From Proteobacteria bacterium SG_bin6 (GTDB taxonomy: Bacteria; Pseudomonadota; Alphaproteobacteria; Sphingomonadales; Sphingomonadaceae), in assembly GCA_002083435.1 (NCBI GenBank), contig LWDJ01000046.1, positions 1 to 35,525 of the forward strand: a DNA stretch of 35,525 nt. The letters are read 5' to 3'. A program made the translations under genes and the position numbers. Position 1 is the first letter of the stretch. Each line of letters starts with the position of its first letter. The notes beneath the pieces are model-generated. The model made no database searches and was not told the origin of the DNA. It worked only from the letters and a program-made list of their open reading frames with translations. Shown here piece by piece: positions 21,803 through 31,264 of this stretch.

Positions 21803-23320
21803 ATGCAGCTGACCGTGTGGACCTATGAAGGCCCGCCGCATGTCGGCGCGATGCGGATCGCGACCGCGATGGAAGGCGTCCATTACGTCCTCCACGCGCC
21901 GCAGGGCGATACCTACGCCGATCTGCTGTTCACGATGATCGAGCGCTCGCGCCGGCGCCCGCCCGTCACCTACACCACCTTCCAGGCGCGCGACCTGGGC
22001 AAGGACACCGCCGAGCTGTTCCAGCAGGCGGCGCGCGACGCCCATGCCCGCTTCGCCCCGCAGGCGATGCTCGTCGGCAGCAGCTGCACCGCCGAGCTGA
22101 TCCAGGACGATCCCGCCGGGCTCACCTCGGCGCTCAGCCTCCCCTGCCCCGTCATCCCGCTCGAACTGCCGAGCTATACCCGCAAGGAGAATTGGGGCGC
22201 GGGCGAGACCTTCTACCAGATCGTCCGCCACCTTGCCGACAAGAGCGTCACCCCGCCCCCGCGCGAGGGACGCCGGCCGCGCGCCAATCTGCTCGGGCCG
22301 ACCGCGCTGGGTTTCCGCCACCGCGACGACGTGATCGAGGTGACCAAGCTGCTCGACCGGCTCGGCATCGACGTCCATCTTGTCGCCCCGCGCGGCGCGA
22401 CGCCTGCCGAGATCGCGACGATCGGCGCGGCGGACTTCAACATCCTGCTTTACCCCGAGATCGGCGACACCGCCGCGCGCTGGCTCGAACGCAGCTTCGG
22501 CCTAAAGACGTTGCGCACCGTGCCGATCGGCGAGGGCGCGACGCGCGACTTCATCGCCGAGGTCGCCGCGATCGCCGGCGTCGATCCTGCCCCCGCGCTC
22601 CCCAGCAACCTGCCCTGGTGGAGCCGCTCGGTCGACTCGACTTACCTCACCGGCAAGCGCGTCTTCATCTTCGGCGACGCGACCCATGCCATCGCCGCCG
22701 CCCGCGTCGCCCGCGACGAGCTGGGGTTCGAGGTCGTCGGGCTCGGATGCTACAACCGCGAATTCGCCCGCGAGATCAAGGCGGCGGCGCGCGAGCACGG
22801 GCTCACTCCGCTCGTTACCGACGATTATCTCGCGGTCGAGCGCGCGATCCAGGAAGCGCAGCCCGAACTGGTGCTCGGCACGCAGATGGAGCGCCACATC
22901 GCCAAGCGGCTGCGCATCCCCTGCGCGGTGATCTCGGCGCCGGTCCATGTCCAGGATTTCCCCGCGCGCTACTCGCCGCAAATGGGGTTCGAGGGCGCCA
23001 ACGTGCTGTTCGACAGCTGGGTGCACCCGCTGGTGATGGGGCTGGAGGAACATCTGCTGACGATGTTCCGTGACGATTTCGAATTTTCGGACGAAGCGGG
23101 CGCGAGCCACCTCGGCGCCCACGCCGCCCCGGCTGAACCCGCGCCGGCAGTCGCCGAGGCAACCCACTGGGCGCCCGAGGCGGAGCAGGAACTGCGCAAA
23201 ATCCCGTTCTTCGTGCGCGGCAAGGCCCGCCGCAATACCGAGGCGTTCGCCGCCGAGCGCGGCATCGCGCACATCACCTTGGACACGCTCTACGAGGCGA
23301 AGGCGCATTATGCCCGGTAG
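21803..23320 (+). CDS. bchB: Dark protochlorophyllide reductase subunit B
   Basis: The 505-residue BchB is the NifK-like partner of BchN. It starts MQLTVWTYEGPPHVGAMRIA. Asp36 (APQGDTYADLL), the unusual fourth ligand of the NB cluster in known DPORs, is present. VGSSCTAELIQDDP and NILLYPEIGDTAARWLER follow, and PCAVISAPVHVQDFPARYSPQ comes late. The C-terminal ~50 residues (WAPEAEQELRKIPFFVRGKA) are the PCP_red domain. ATG 21803 follows GTGGAG. The last 11 nt overlap bchH in another frame. Confidence 0.97.
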   Translation: MQLTVWTYEGPPHVGAMRIATAMEGVHYVLHAPQGDTYADLLFTMIERSRRRPPVTYTTFQARDLGKDTAELFQQAARDAHARFAPQAMLVGSSCTAELIQDDPAGLTSALSLPCPVIPLELPSYTRKENWGAGETFYQIVRHLADKSVTPPPREGRRPRANLLGPTALGFRHRDDVIEVTKLLDRLGIDVHLVAPRGATPAEIATIGAADFNILLYPEIGDTAARWLERSFGLKTLRTVPIGEGATRDFIAEVAAIAGVDPAPALPSNLPWWSRSVDSTYLTGKRVFIFGDATHAIAAARVARDELGFEVVGLGCYNREFAREIKAAAREHGLTPLVTDDYLAVERAIQEAQPELVLGTQMERHIAKRLRIPCAVISAPVHVQDFPARYSPQMGFEGANVLFDSWVHPLVMGLEEHLLTMFRDDFEFSDEAGASHLGAHAAPAEPAPAVAEATHWAPEAEQELRKIPFFVRGKARRNTEAFAAERGIAHITLDTLYEAKAHYAR

Positions 23321-26300
23321 CGCCCCCTACCGCGTCGTGATCGTGACGCTCGACAACCACCTGGCAGGTGCGGTCGAGCGCGCGCGGGCGAGCCTCGCGG
23401 GCCAAGGCATCAGCGTCGGCTTCCACGCCGCGAGCGACTGGGAGCGGGTGGAGGGCGCGCTGGAGGCGGCCCGCACGGACATCGCCCAGGCGGACATCAT
23501 CATCGCGACGATGCTGTTCCTCGACGACCATATTCGCGCTGTCCTCCCCGCTTTCCAGGCGCGGCGCGAGGAATGCGATGCGTTCGTCGGGCTGATGTCG
23601 GGCGCGGAGGTCGTGCGGCTCACCCGGCTCGGCGGCTACCGCATGGACGCGCCCGCCAAGGGGCCGCTCGCGCTCCTTAAAAAGCTGCGCGGCTCGGCCA
23701 AGCCCGGCGCTTCCTCCGGCGCGGGGCAGATGAAAATGCTGCGCCGCCTGCCAAAATTGCTGCGCTTCATCCCCGGCACCGCGCAGGATGTGCGCGCCTA
23801 TTTCCTGACGCTGCAATATTGGCTGGCGGGGTCGGACGACAATGTGCTCGCGATGATCCGCGCGCTGGTCGATCGTTATGCGAGCGGCGCGCTGAAGGGC
23901 GCGTGCCGCGCCGAGCCGCCGCGCGATTACCCGGAAGTCGGCGTCTATCACCCCGCATGGCCCGATCGTCTGCGCGAGCGCGCCGAGGCGCTGCCGGTGC
24001 CCGCTGGGGCCAGGGGCCGGGTCGGGCTGCTGCTGCTGCGCTCCTATCTGCTGGCGCGCGATACCGCCCATTATGACGGGGTGATCGCGGCGCTGGAGGC
24101 GCGCGGGCTGGCGGTGGTGCCCGCCTTCGCGAGCGGGCTCGACGCGCGGCCGGCGGTCGAGCGCTTCTTCATGGAGAGCGGCCGGGCGAGCGTCGATACG
24201 ATCGTCTCGCTCACCGGCTTCTCGCTGGTCGGCGGGCCGGCGTATAACGACGCGCACGCCGCCGAGGAAATCCTGGCGAAGCTCGATCTTCCCTATGTCG
24301 CGGCGCACCCGATCGAGTTCCAGACGCTGGAGCAATGGGGCCGGGGCGAGGCTGGGCTGCTGCCGCTCGAGGCGACGATGATGGTCGCGATTCCCGAGCT
24401 TGATGGCGCGATCACGCCCAGCGTGTTCGGCGGCCGCAGCGACGGCGCGGGGGTGGCGTGCGCGGGATGCGCGAAGGGCTGCGTCCACCCCGCCGGGGGC
24501 GTCGCGCGGGCGATGCGGGGCTGTCCGGAGCGCGCAGAAGCCCTTGCCGCGCGCGTCGGGGGCCTTGTCGCGCTGCGCCGGGCAGCGCGCGCCCAGCGCA
24601 AGCTCGCGATCGTGCTGTTCAACTTCCCGCCCAATGCCGGCGCCGCCGGCACCGCCGCGCATCTGGCGGTGTGGGAATCGCTCCACGCGACGCTTCACCG
24701 ACTGGCGGCCGAGGGTTACCAGCTGCCCCCGCCGCCCTCGGTTGAAGCGCTGCGCGCGGCGGTTCTGGAGGGCAATGCCGCGCGCTACGGCGCCGATGCC
24801 AATGTCGCCGCGCGGGTGAGCGCCGACGAGCATGTCCGCCGCGAGCGCCACTTGTCGCTGATCGAGGCCGCCTGGGGACCGGCGCCGGGCAAGCAACAGG
24901 CCGATGGCGGCGCGATCCAGATTCTCGGCGCGCAATTCGGCCAAGTGTTCGTCGGCCTGCAGCCCTCGATGGGCTATGAGGGCGATCCGATGCGGCTGCT
25001 GTTCGAGCGCCGCTTCGCCCCCACCCACGCCTTCAGCGCCTTCTATCGCTGGATCGCCGAGGACTTCGGCGCGGACGCCGTGCTCCATTTCGGCACGCAT
25101 GGCGCGCTGGAGTTCATGCCCGGCAAGCAGGCGGGGCTTTCCGCCGAATGCTGGCCCGAGCGGCTGATCGGCGCGCTGCCCAATTTCTACCTGTACGCCG
25201 CCAACAACCCGAGCGAGGGGCTGCTCGCCAAGCGCCGCTCAGGCGCCACCCTCATCAGCTACCTGACCCCGCCGCTCGCTCAGAGCGGGCTCTATAAGGG
25301 GCTCGCCGAGCTGAAGGGATTGATCGAACGCTGGCGCGGCTCGCCCGACGCCGCCGAGCGCGACCGCCTCGAACCGCTGATCGCCGAGCGCGCCGCCGCG
25401 ATCGATCTGGAGGGCGATATCGAAAGCCTCGCCGGACGGCTTTATGAAGTCGAGCGCGAGCTGATCCCGCACGGCCTTCATGTGCTGGGCGAAGCCCCCG
25501 CTCCCGAGGTCCGCGCGGGCTGGGTCGAGACGATCGCCGCCGCCAGCCCCGAGGCCGACCGCGCCGCGATCGACCGTTCGCTCGCCGGCAATGACGAGCT
25601 TGGCGCGCTGATCCACGCGCTCGATGGCGGCTTCGTCCGCCCCGCCCCTGGCGGCGATCTGGTGCGCAACCCGGCGGTGCTGCCCACGGGCCGCAACCTC
25701 CACGGTTTCGATCCCTTCCGCATCCCCAGCGCCTTCGCGCTGAGCGAGGGCGCGGCGCAGGCCGAGGCGCTGCTCGCGCGTCATCAGGCGACCAGCGGCG
25801 CGCTCCCCAAGAGCCTGGCGATGGTGCTGTGGGGCACCGACAATCTGAAGTCGGACGGCGCGCAGATCGCCCAGGCGCTCGCGCTGATCGGGGCGCGGCC
25901 GCGCTACGATGGCTATGGCCGGCTCGCGGGCGCCGAGCTGGTGCCGCTCTCCGAACTCGGCCGGGCGCGGGTCGATGTCGTCATCACCCTCTCGGGCATT
26001 TTCCGCGACCTGCTGCCGCTGCAAACCCGGATGCTCGCCGAGGCCGCGCTGCTGGCCGCGCAGGCCGACGAACCGCTCGACCAGAATTTCGTTCGTGCCC
26101 ACGCGCTTGCCTATCAGCAAGCCAATGGCTGCGACCTGGAGACCGCTGCTCTCCGCGTCTTCTCCAACGCGCAAGGAGCCTACGGCGCCAACGTCAACCT
26201 GCTGATCGACAATGGCGCCTGGACCGACCCCGACGAACTCGCCGAGGTGTTCGAGCGGCAAAAGGGCTTCGCTTACGGTGTGCGCGGCACGCCCGAGCGG

Positions 26301-26882
26301 CGGCCCGAATTGCTCAAGGCCGCGCTCGCCGATGTCGAGCTGGCCTACCAGAATCTCGACTCGGTCGAGCTCGGCGTCACCGACATCGATCAATATGTCG
26401 ACACGCTGGGCGGGATGAGCCGTTCGATCGCGCGGGCGCGAGGGCAAGAAGCGCCGGTTTATATCCTCGACGCGACGCAAGGGTCGGCCAAAGTCCGCAC
26501 GCTGGGCGAGCAGGTGGCGCTGGAGACGCGCACCCGACTGCTCAACCCGGTATGGCACGAAGGAATGCTGCGCCACGGCGCCGAAGGCGTGCGCGCGATC
26601 GAAGCGCACATGACCGCGACGATGGGCTGGAGCGCCACGACCGGCGATGTCGCCCCCTGGGTCTATCAGCGCGCGGCCGAGACCTTCGTGCTCGACGCCG
26701 AAATGCGCGATCGGCTCGCCGCGCTCAACCCGAAGGCGGCCAACCGGCTCGCCCAGCGGCTGCTGGAGGCGAATGACCGCGCCTATTGGCAGCCCGACCC
26801 CGAAACCCTCGCCGCGCTGCAAAATGCCGCCGACGATCTTGAAGACGCGCTCGAGGGGCTTGCCCCCGCGGCCGCGGCATGA
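23310..26882 (+). CDS. bchH: Magnesium chelatase subunit H
   Basis: At 1190 residues this is the full usual length. BchH binds protoporphyrin IX and is the catalytic subunit for Mg insertion, with BchI and BchD (not in this window). Landmarks are VVIVTLDNHLAGAVERA at the N terminus, ESGRASVDTIVSLTGFSLVGG, KLAIVLFNFPPNAGAAGTAA, VLHFGTHGALEFMPGKQ and VNLLIDNGAWTDPDELAEVF. A four-cysteine segment (Cys384, 387, 391, 405) precedes the NFPPNAG region. The start ATG 23310 lies inside bchB, 11 nt before its stop. The gene ends with TGA 11 bp ahead of bchL. Very long antisense frames here are GC artefacts. Confidence 0.98.
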   Translation: MPGSAPYRVVIVTLDNHLAGAVERARASLAGQGISVGFHAASDWERVEGALEAARTDIAQADIIIATMLFLDDHIRAVLPAFQARREECDAFVGLMSGAEVVRLTRLGGYRMDAPAKGPLALLKKLRGSAKPGASSGAGQMKMLRRLPKLLRFIPGTAQDVRAYFLTLQYWLAGSDDNVLAMIRALVDRYASGALKGACRAEPPRDYPEVGVYHPAWPDRLRERAEALPVPAGARGRVGLLLLRSYLLARDTAHYDGVIAALEARGLAVVPAFASGLDARPAVERFFMESGRASVDTIVSLTGFSLVGGPAYNDAHAAEEILAKLDLPYVAAHPIEFQTLEQWGRGEAGLLPLEATMMVAIPELDGAITPSVFGGRSDGAGVACAGCAKGCVHPAGGVARAMRGCPERAEALAARVGGLVALRRAARAQRKLAIVLFNFPPNAGAAGTAAHLAVWESLHATLHRLAAEGYQLPPPPSVEALRAAVLEGNAARYGADANVAARVSADEHVRRERHLSLIEAAWGPAPGKQQADGGAIQILGAQFGQVFVGLQPSMGYEGDPMRLLFERRFAPTHAFSAFYRWIAEDFGADAVLHFGTHGALEFMPGKQAGLSAECWPERLIGALPNFYLYAANNPSEGLLAKRRSGATLISYLTPPLAQSGLYKGLAELKGLIERWRGSPDAAERDRLEPLIAERAAAIDLEGDIESLAGRLYEVERELIPHGLHVLGEAPAPEVRAGWVETIAAASPEADRAAIDRSLAGNDELGALIHALDGGFVRPAPGGDLVRNPAVLPTGRNLHGFDPFRIPSAFALSEGAAQAEALLARHQATSGALPKSLAMVLWGTDNLKSDGAQIAQALALIGARPRYDGYGRLAGAELVPLSELGRARVDVVITLSGIFRDLLPLQTRMLAEAALLAAQADEPLDQNFVRAHALAYQQANGCDLETAALRVFSNAQGAYGANVNLLIDNGAWTDPDELAEVFERQKGFAYGVRGTPERRPELLKAALADVELAYQNLDSVELGVTDIDQYVDTLGGMSRSIARARGQEAPVYILDATQGSAKVRTLGEQVALETRTRLLNPVWHEGMLRHGAEGVRAIEAHMTATMGWSATTGDVAPWVYQRAAETFVLDAEMRDRLAALNPKAANRLAQRLLEANDRAYWQPDPETLAALQNAADDLEDALEGLAPAAAA

Positions 26883-26892
26883 GGAGCTAAGT

Positions 26893-27783
26893 ATGGCGTT
26901 GCTCGATCCCCCCATCAGCCGACCGGACGGCGAAGGCAGCGTCCAGGTGCGGCTTGACCCCGCCGACCGGATCGGCACGGCGAAGGTGTTCGCGGTCTAT
27001 GGCAAGGGCGGGATCGGCAAATCGACCACCTCGTCGAACCTTTCCGCCGCCTTCTCGCTGCTGGGAAAACGCGTGCTACAGATCGGCTGCGATCCCAAGC
27101 ACGACAGCACTTTCACCCTCACCAAGAAGCTGATGCCGACGGTGATCGACGTGCTCGAGCAGGTCGAGTTCCACAGCGAGGAGCTGCGCCCCGAAGACTA
27201 TATGTTCGAAGGCTTCAACGGGGTGATGTGCGTCGAAGCGGGCGGGCCGCCGGCGGGCACCGGCTGCGGCGGCTATGTGGTGGGGCAGACGGTGAAGCTG
27301 CTCAAGCAGCACCACCTCCTCGAAGACACCGATGTCGTGCTGTTCGACGTGCTGGGCGATGTGGTGTGCGGCGGGTTCGCGGCGCCTTTGCAACATGCCG
27401 AGCGCGCGGTGATCGTGACGGCCAATGATTTCGACAGCATCTTCGCGATGAACCGGATCATCGCGGCGATCGGCGCCAAGGCCAAGAATTACGATGTGCG
27501 CCTCGCCGGCTGCATCGCCAACCGCTCGGCCGCGACCGACGAGATCGACCGTTTCTGCGAGGCGACCGGGCTCGAACGGCTCGCGCATCTGCCCGATCTC
27601 GACGCGATCCGCCGCAGTCGCCTGAAGAAATGCACTTTGTTCGAAATGCCCGACAGCCCGGAGGTGGAGGCCGCGCGGCAGGAATATCTGCGGCTCGCGG
27701 CGACCATGTGGGCGGGGATCGAACCCTGCCAGGCGCAGGCGATGAAGGACCGCGACATCTTCGAATTTCTGGGGTTCGAGTGA
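26893..27783 (+). CDS. bchL: Dark protochlorophyllide reductase ATPase BchL
   Basis: The 296-residue NifH-like homodimer passes electrons to BchNB with ATP hydrolysis. The P-loop is VYGKGGIGKSTTSSNLSAA, the switch region is GCDPKHDSTFTL, and the two cluster cysteines are Cys125 (PAGTGCGGYVV) and Cys159 (GDVVCGGFAAPL). They are 34 residues apart, as in Rhodobacter (97/131). The protein has about 28 extra N-terminal residues compared with that numbering. ATG 26893 follows GAGGAG with 7-bp spacing. The stop is joined to bchM by TGATG. DPOR is oxygen-sensitive, notable beside the oxygen-dependent AcsF. Confidence 0.97.
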   Translation: MALLDPPISRPDGEGSVQVRLDPADRIGTAKVFAVYGKGGIGKSTTSSNLSAAFSLLGKRVLQIGCDPKHDSTFTLTKKLMPTVIDVLEQVEFHSEELRPEDYMFEGFNGVMCVEAGGPPAGTGCGGYVVGQTVKLLKQHHLLEDTDVVLFDVLGDVVCGGFAAPLQHAERAVIVTANDFDSIFAMNRIIAAIGAKAKNYDVRLAGCIANRSAATDEIDRFCEATGLERLAHLPDLDAIRRSRLKKCTLFEMPDSPEVEAARQEYLRLAATMWAGIEPCQAQAMKDRDIFEFLGFE

Positions 27784-28445
27784 TGGCGAGCACCCCCTTC
27801 CACGCCCGCCGCGACGCGCTCGAAACCTATTTCGATCGCACGGCCGCGCAGGCGTGGGAGCAATTGACCAGCGACGCCCCCGTCTCCGGGGTCCGCGCGA
27901 CGGTGCGCGCCGGGCGCGACCGGATGCGCGGGACGCTGCTCGATTGGATGGGGGCCGATCTGCGCGGCGCACGCCTGCTGGATGCGGGGTGCGGCACGGG
28001 CGCACTATCGATCGAGGCCGCCGCGCGAGGCGCCGATGTCGTCGCGATCGACATCGCCGGCAATCTGGTCGATGTCGCGCGCCGCCGCGCCGGGGGCCTG
28101 CCGATCGACTGGCGGGTGGGCGACATGCTCGATCCCGCGCTTGGCCACTTTGATTTCGTCGTCGCGATGGACTCGCTGATCCATTACCGCGCGCAGGATA
28201 TCGCGGCGACTGCGGCGGCGCTCGGCGCGCGAACGCAGGCGCTGCTGTTCACCATCGCCCCGCGCACCCCGGCGCTCACAGCGATGCACGCGGTGGGCAA
28301 GCTCTTCCCGCGCGGCGACCGCTCGCCCGCGATCGAGCCCGTCGCGCCTGCTCGGTTAAAGGCGATGCTGCCGGGCAATGTGCGGCGCGAGATGCGCGTC
28401 ACAAGCGGCTTCTACATCAGCCACGCGCTGGAGTTACGGCCATGA
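27783..28445 (+). CDS. bchM: Mg-protoporphyrin IX methyltransferase BchM
   Basis: The 220-residue SAM-dependent enzyme methylates the C13 propionate of Mg-protoporphyrin IX. The SAM-binding motif is ARLLDAGCGTGALSIEAAAR, with VVAIDIAGNLVDVARRR next and DFVVAMDSLIHYRAQDI after it. The C terminus, VRREMRVTSGFYISHALELR, has the BchM-type GFYIS. ATG 27783 shares its A with the bchL stop, and the end overlaps lhaA by 4 nt (ATGA). Its product is the substrate of AcsF, encoded five genes downstream. Confidence 0.96.
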   Translation: MASTPFHARRDALETYFDRTAAQAWEQLTSDAPVSGVRATVRAGRDRMRGTLLDWMGADLRGARLLDAGCGTGALSIEAAARGADVVAIDIAGNLVDVARRRAGGLPIDWRVGDMLDPALGHFDFVVAMDSLIHYRAQDIAATAAALGARTQALLFTIAPRTPALTAMHAVGKLFPRGDRSPAIEPVAPARLKAMLPGNVRREMRVTSGFYISHALELRP

Positions 28446-29872
28446 CCGGGCTCTGGGTCCGCCTCGGCACCAAGTTCCTCCCCTTCGCCGACGCGGCGAG
28501 TGCGGATCTGCCGCTGCCCCGGCTGCTGCGGCTGTCGTTGTTCCAGGTGTCGATCGGGCTCGCTTTCGTCCTGATCAACTTCACGCTCAACCGGGTGATG
28601 ATCGTCGAGATCGGCGTGCCGGCGAGCCTGGTCGCGGTGCTGGTCGCGCTGCCGCTGCTGTTCGCCCCGGCGCGCGCGCTGATCGGCTACAAGTCCGACA
28701 ATCACGTCTCGATCCTCGGCTGGCGGCGCGTGCCCTATATCTGGTTCGGCGCGCTGATGCAGTTTGGCGGGCTCGCGATCATGCCTTTCGCGCTGATCCT
28801 GCTCACCGGGCGCGGCGAGCTGGCGGGCGCCTGGGCGGGGGTGATCGGCGCGAGCATCGCCTTCCTGCTGGTCGGCGCCGGCATGGCGACGGCGCAGACC
28901 GCCGGCCTCGCGCTCGCGACCGACCTTTCGCCGGCGGACAAGCGCCCGCGGGTCGTCGCGCTGCTGCAGGTGATGTTGCTGGGCGGGATGGCGCTCGCCT
29001 CGCTGCTGTTCGGCCAGCTGCTCGGCGATTTCGAGCCCACCCGGCTGGTGCAGGTGATCCAGGGGACGGCGGCGCTCTCGATGCTGCTCAACGTCGTCGC
29101 CCTGTGGAAGCAGGAGGCGCGCGTCGTGGGCGGCCGCAGCCGGGCGAGCGTCGACACGGTCGATTTCGCCGGACGCTGGCACGAGCTGGTCGCGGTGCCG
29201 CGCGTGCGCCGCCTGCTCGTCGCGATCGCCTTGGGCGCGGCGGGCTTCACGATGCAGGATATTCTGCTCGAACCCTATGGCGGCCATGTGCTCGGGCTCA
29301 ATGTGGGCGAGACGACCGCGCTTTCGGCGCTCTGGTCGCTCGGCATGATCGGCGGCTTCGCGCTGGCCGCGCGGGCACTCGCGCGCGACGCGGTGCCGAC
29401 CGCGCTCGCCGGCTGGGGGATGCTGATCGGGATCGTCGCCTTCGCGATCGTGGTGATGTCAGCGCCGCTCCATTCGGTGCCGATGCTCTGCGTCGGCGCG
29501 GGCGGGATCGGCTTTGGCGGCGGGCTGTTCGCGGTCTGCACTTTGCTCGCGATGATGAACCTCGCCGCGCCCGGCCAGGCGGGCCTCGCGCTCGGTGCCT
29601 GGGGCGCGGTGCAGGCGAGCGCGGGCGGGGTCGCGATTTTCGTGTCGGGCGCTTTGCGCGATGGCTTCGGCGCGCTCGCAATGGCGGGGCGCTTCGGCCC
29701 CGGGCTCGTCGATCCGGCGAGCGGCTATAGTTTCGTCTGGCATCTGGAGATCGCGCTGCTTTTCGCCGGTCTCATCGCCATTGGTCCGCTGGCGCGGCGG
29801 ATCGACTTCACCCCCCGCGCTCTGTCCCCGCGTCCGGTGCCCGCCGCCTATCCGGCCTTCGAGAAGGACTGA
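28442..29872 (+). CDS. lhaA: Light-harvesting 1 assembly transporter LhaA (PucC family)
   Basis: The 476-residue protein has 12 predicted helices and belongs to the PucC/BCD branch of the MFS. Landmarks are LNRVMIVEIGVPASLVAVLV, RALIGYKSDNHVSILGWRRV, PYIWFGALMQFGG and MQDILLEPYGGHVLGLNVGE. LhaA helps assemble the LH1 antenna around the reaction centre, probably by delivering bacteriochlorophyll. Its place between bchM and puhA is the conserved order of purple-bacterial clusters. The gene overlaps bchM by 4 nt and is separated from puhA by 4 nt. Confidence 0.96.
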   Translation: MTGLWVRLGTKFLPFADAASADLPLPRLLRLSLFQVSIGLAFVLINFTLNRVMIVEIGVPASLVAVLVALPLLFAPARALIGYKSDNHVSILGWRRVPYIWFGALMQFGGLAIMPFALILLTGRGELAGAWAGVIGASIAFLLVGAGMATAQTAGLALATDLSPADKRPRVVALLQVMLLGGMALASLLFGQLLGDFEPTRLVQVIQGTAALSMLLNVVALWKQEARVVGGRSRASVDTVDFAGRWHELVAVPRVRRLLVAIALGAAGFTMQDILLEPYGGHVLGLNVGETTALSALWSLGMIGGFALAARALARDAVPTALAGWGMLIGIVAFAIVVMSAPLHSVPMLCVGAGGIGFGGGLFAVCTLLAMMNLAAPGQAGLALGAWGAVQASAGGVAIFVSGALRDGFGALAMAGRFGPGLVDPASGYSFVWHLEIALLFAGLIAIGPLARRIDFTPRALSPRPVPAAYPAFEKD

Positions 29873-29876
29873 TATA

Positions 29877-30647
29877 ATGACCTACCATCTCACCCCCAAT
29901 GTCGATTGGGCGCTCGTCGTCCTCGACGCCTTCTTCATCTTCTTCCTGGGGCTGATCATCTATCTGCGCCGCGAAGACCGGCGCGAGGGCTATCCGCTCG
30001 AGGACAATGTCACCGGCGAGCCGGAGAGCTATGGCACCGCGCTGCTGATGGCGCCGGCCAAATTCTTCAAGCTGCCCTTCGGCCACGGCACCGTCTCCAC
30101 CCCCACCAAGGGCCGCGAGCCGGTGAACATCGCCGCGCGCCGCACCGATCCCTCGCCGGGCTCGGGCTATGTGCCGACCGGCAACCCGCTGATCGACGGC
30201 ATCGGCCCGGCCGCCTATGCCGATCGCGCCAAGCGCCCCGACATCGACTGGGAGGGCCATCCGCGCATCGCGCCCCTCTCCGCACTCTCCGACTTCTATG
30301 TCGACCGCGAGGACGCCGATCCGCGTGGCTATCGGGTGGTCGGCGCCGATGGCCGGGTCGCGGGCGAAGTGACCGATCTGTGGGTCGATCGCGCCGACCG
30401 GCTGGTGCGCTACCTTCAGGTCGCGCTGCCCAGCGGGCGCAGCGTGCTCGCGCCGATGTTCATGGCGAGCGTGCGCCGCGCCAAGCAGACGGTCACCGTC
30501 ACCGCGATCACCGCCGCGCAGTTCGCCGATGTGCCCGGCATCGAAGGCGACGGCGTGATCACGATGTACGAGGAAGAGCGCATCCAAGCCTATTTCGGCG
30601 GCGGCTATCTCTACGCGCTGCCTGAACGAGCGGAGCCCTGGCTGTGA
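29877..30647 (+). CDS. puhA: Photosynthetic reaction centre H subunit
   Basis: The 256-residue H subunit caps the cytoplasmic face of the type II reaction centre and shapes proton delivery to QB. It has one transmembrane helix near the N terminus (WALVVLDAFFIFFLGLIIYL), then RREDRREGYPLE, a classic PuhA sequence. The cytoplasmic domain contains APLSALSDFYVDREDADPRG and a PRC-barrel core (RVVGADGRVAGEVTDLWVDR). ATG 29877 follows AAGGA. The TGA stop is shared with puhB through GTGA. The L and M subunit genes (puf) are not in this window. Confidence 0.98.
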   Translation: MTYHLTPNVDWALVVLDAFFIFFLGLIIYLRREDRREGYPLEDNVTGEPESYGTALLMAPAKFFKLPFGHGTVSTPTKGREPVNIAARRTDPSPGSGYVPTGNPLIDGIGPAAYADRAKRPDIDWEGHPRIAPLSALSDFYVDREDADPRGYRVVGADGRVAGEVTDLWVDRADRLVRYLQVALPSGRSVLAPMFMASVRRAKQTVTVTAITAAQFADVPGIEGDGVITMYEEERIQAYFGGGYLYALPERAEPWL

Positions 30648-31264
30648 TCGAATATGAAATCGAGCCGATCCCCGGCCTGCCGGGGCGGCTGCCCCCCGGC
30701 GAGCGTGTATTGTGGCAAGGGCAGCCGGCGTTCGGCGTGCTCGCGCGCAGTGCCTTCCACACCGGCGCGGTGGCGGCATATTTCGCCGCGCTGGTCGCCC
30801 TCGCGCTGATCGGCCGCGCGCCGACCGGCGCGGTGCTGACGACGATCGCCGGGGTGGCCGGGGTCGGCTTGCTTTATCTCCTCGCCTGGGTGTGCGCGCG
30901 GACGACGCGCTACACGCTCACCAACAAGCGGCTGGTGCTGCGCATCGGCATGGCGGTGCCGAAGTGCATCAACCTGCCGCTGTCGCAGATCGTCGCGGTC
31001 GATTTCCGCGCGCGGACGAACGGCACGGGCGATCTGGTGATCCGGCTCGATCGCGCGCGCGGCGTCGGCTACGCGCTGCTCTGGCCACATGCCCGGGCGT
31101 GGCGCTTCAACAACCCCCAGCCGATGCTGCGCGCGGTGCCGGAGGCGGCGCGGGTTGGGATGCTGCTGGCGCGCACTGTTCAAGCGGCACAGGGCGGCGG
31201 CGCGCTGAGCCCGGTCACCGGCCCGCAGGCGGCGACCAGCGGCGGCAAGGCGGTGGCGGCATGA
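30644..31264 (+). CDS. puhB: Reaction centre assembly protein PuhB
   Basis: The 206-residue protein has a PH-like (bPH2-type) fold and a short membrane part of two or three helices (AVAAYFAALVALALIG, VAGVGLLYLLAWVCART). The signature EIEPIPGLPGRLPPGERVLW at the N terminus and RYTLTNKRLVLRIGMAVPKC after the helices are PuhB-type. In Rhodobacter, PuhB is needed for reaction-centre assembly. The start is GTG 30644, overlapping puhA by 4 nt, and it overlaps puhC by 4 nt. The C-terminal ~25 residues are Gly/Ala-rich and probably disordered. Confidence 0.94.
   Translation: MIEYEIEPIPGLPGRLPPGERVLWQGQPAFGVLARSAFHTGAVAAYFAALVALALIGRAPTGAVLTTIAGVAGVGLLYLLAWVCARTTRYTLTNKRLVLRIGMAVPKCINLPLSQIVAVDFRARTNGTGDLVIRLDRARGVGYALLWPHARAWRFNNPQPMLRAVPEAARVGMLLARTVQAAQGGGALSPVTGPQAATSGGKAVAA

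Noticed and set aside
23274..25100. 608-codon open frame antisense to bchB/bchH
   Set aside because: GC-rich shadow: the composition is His/Arg/Gln-rich, it has no domain, and bchH on the other strand is unmistakable.
25239..26978. 579-codon open frame antisense to bchH/bchL
   Set aside because: Same reason. It crosses the bchH-bchL boundary and carries no recognisable motif.
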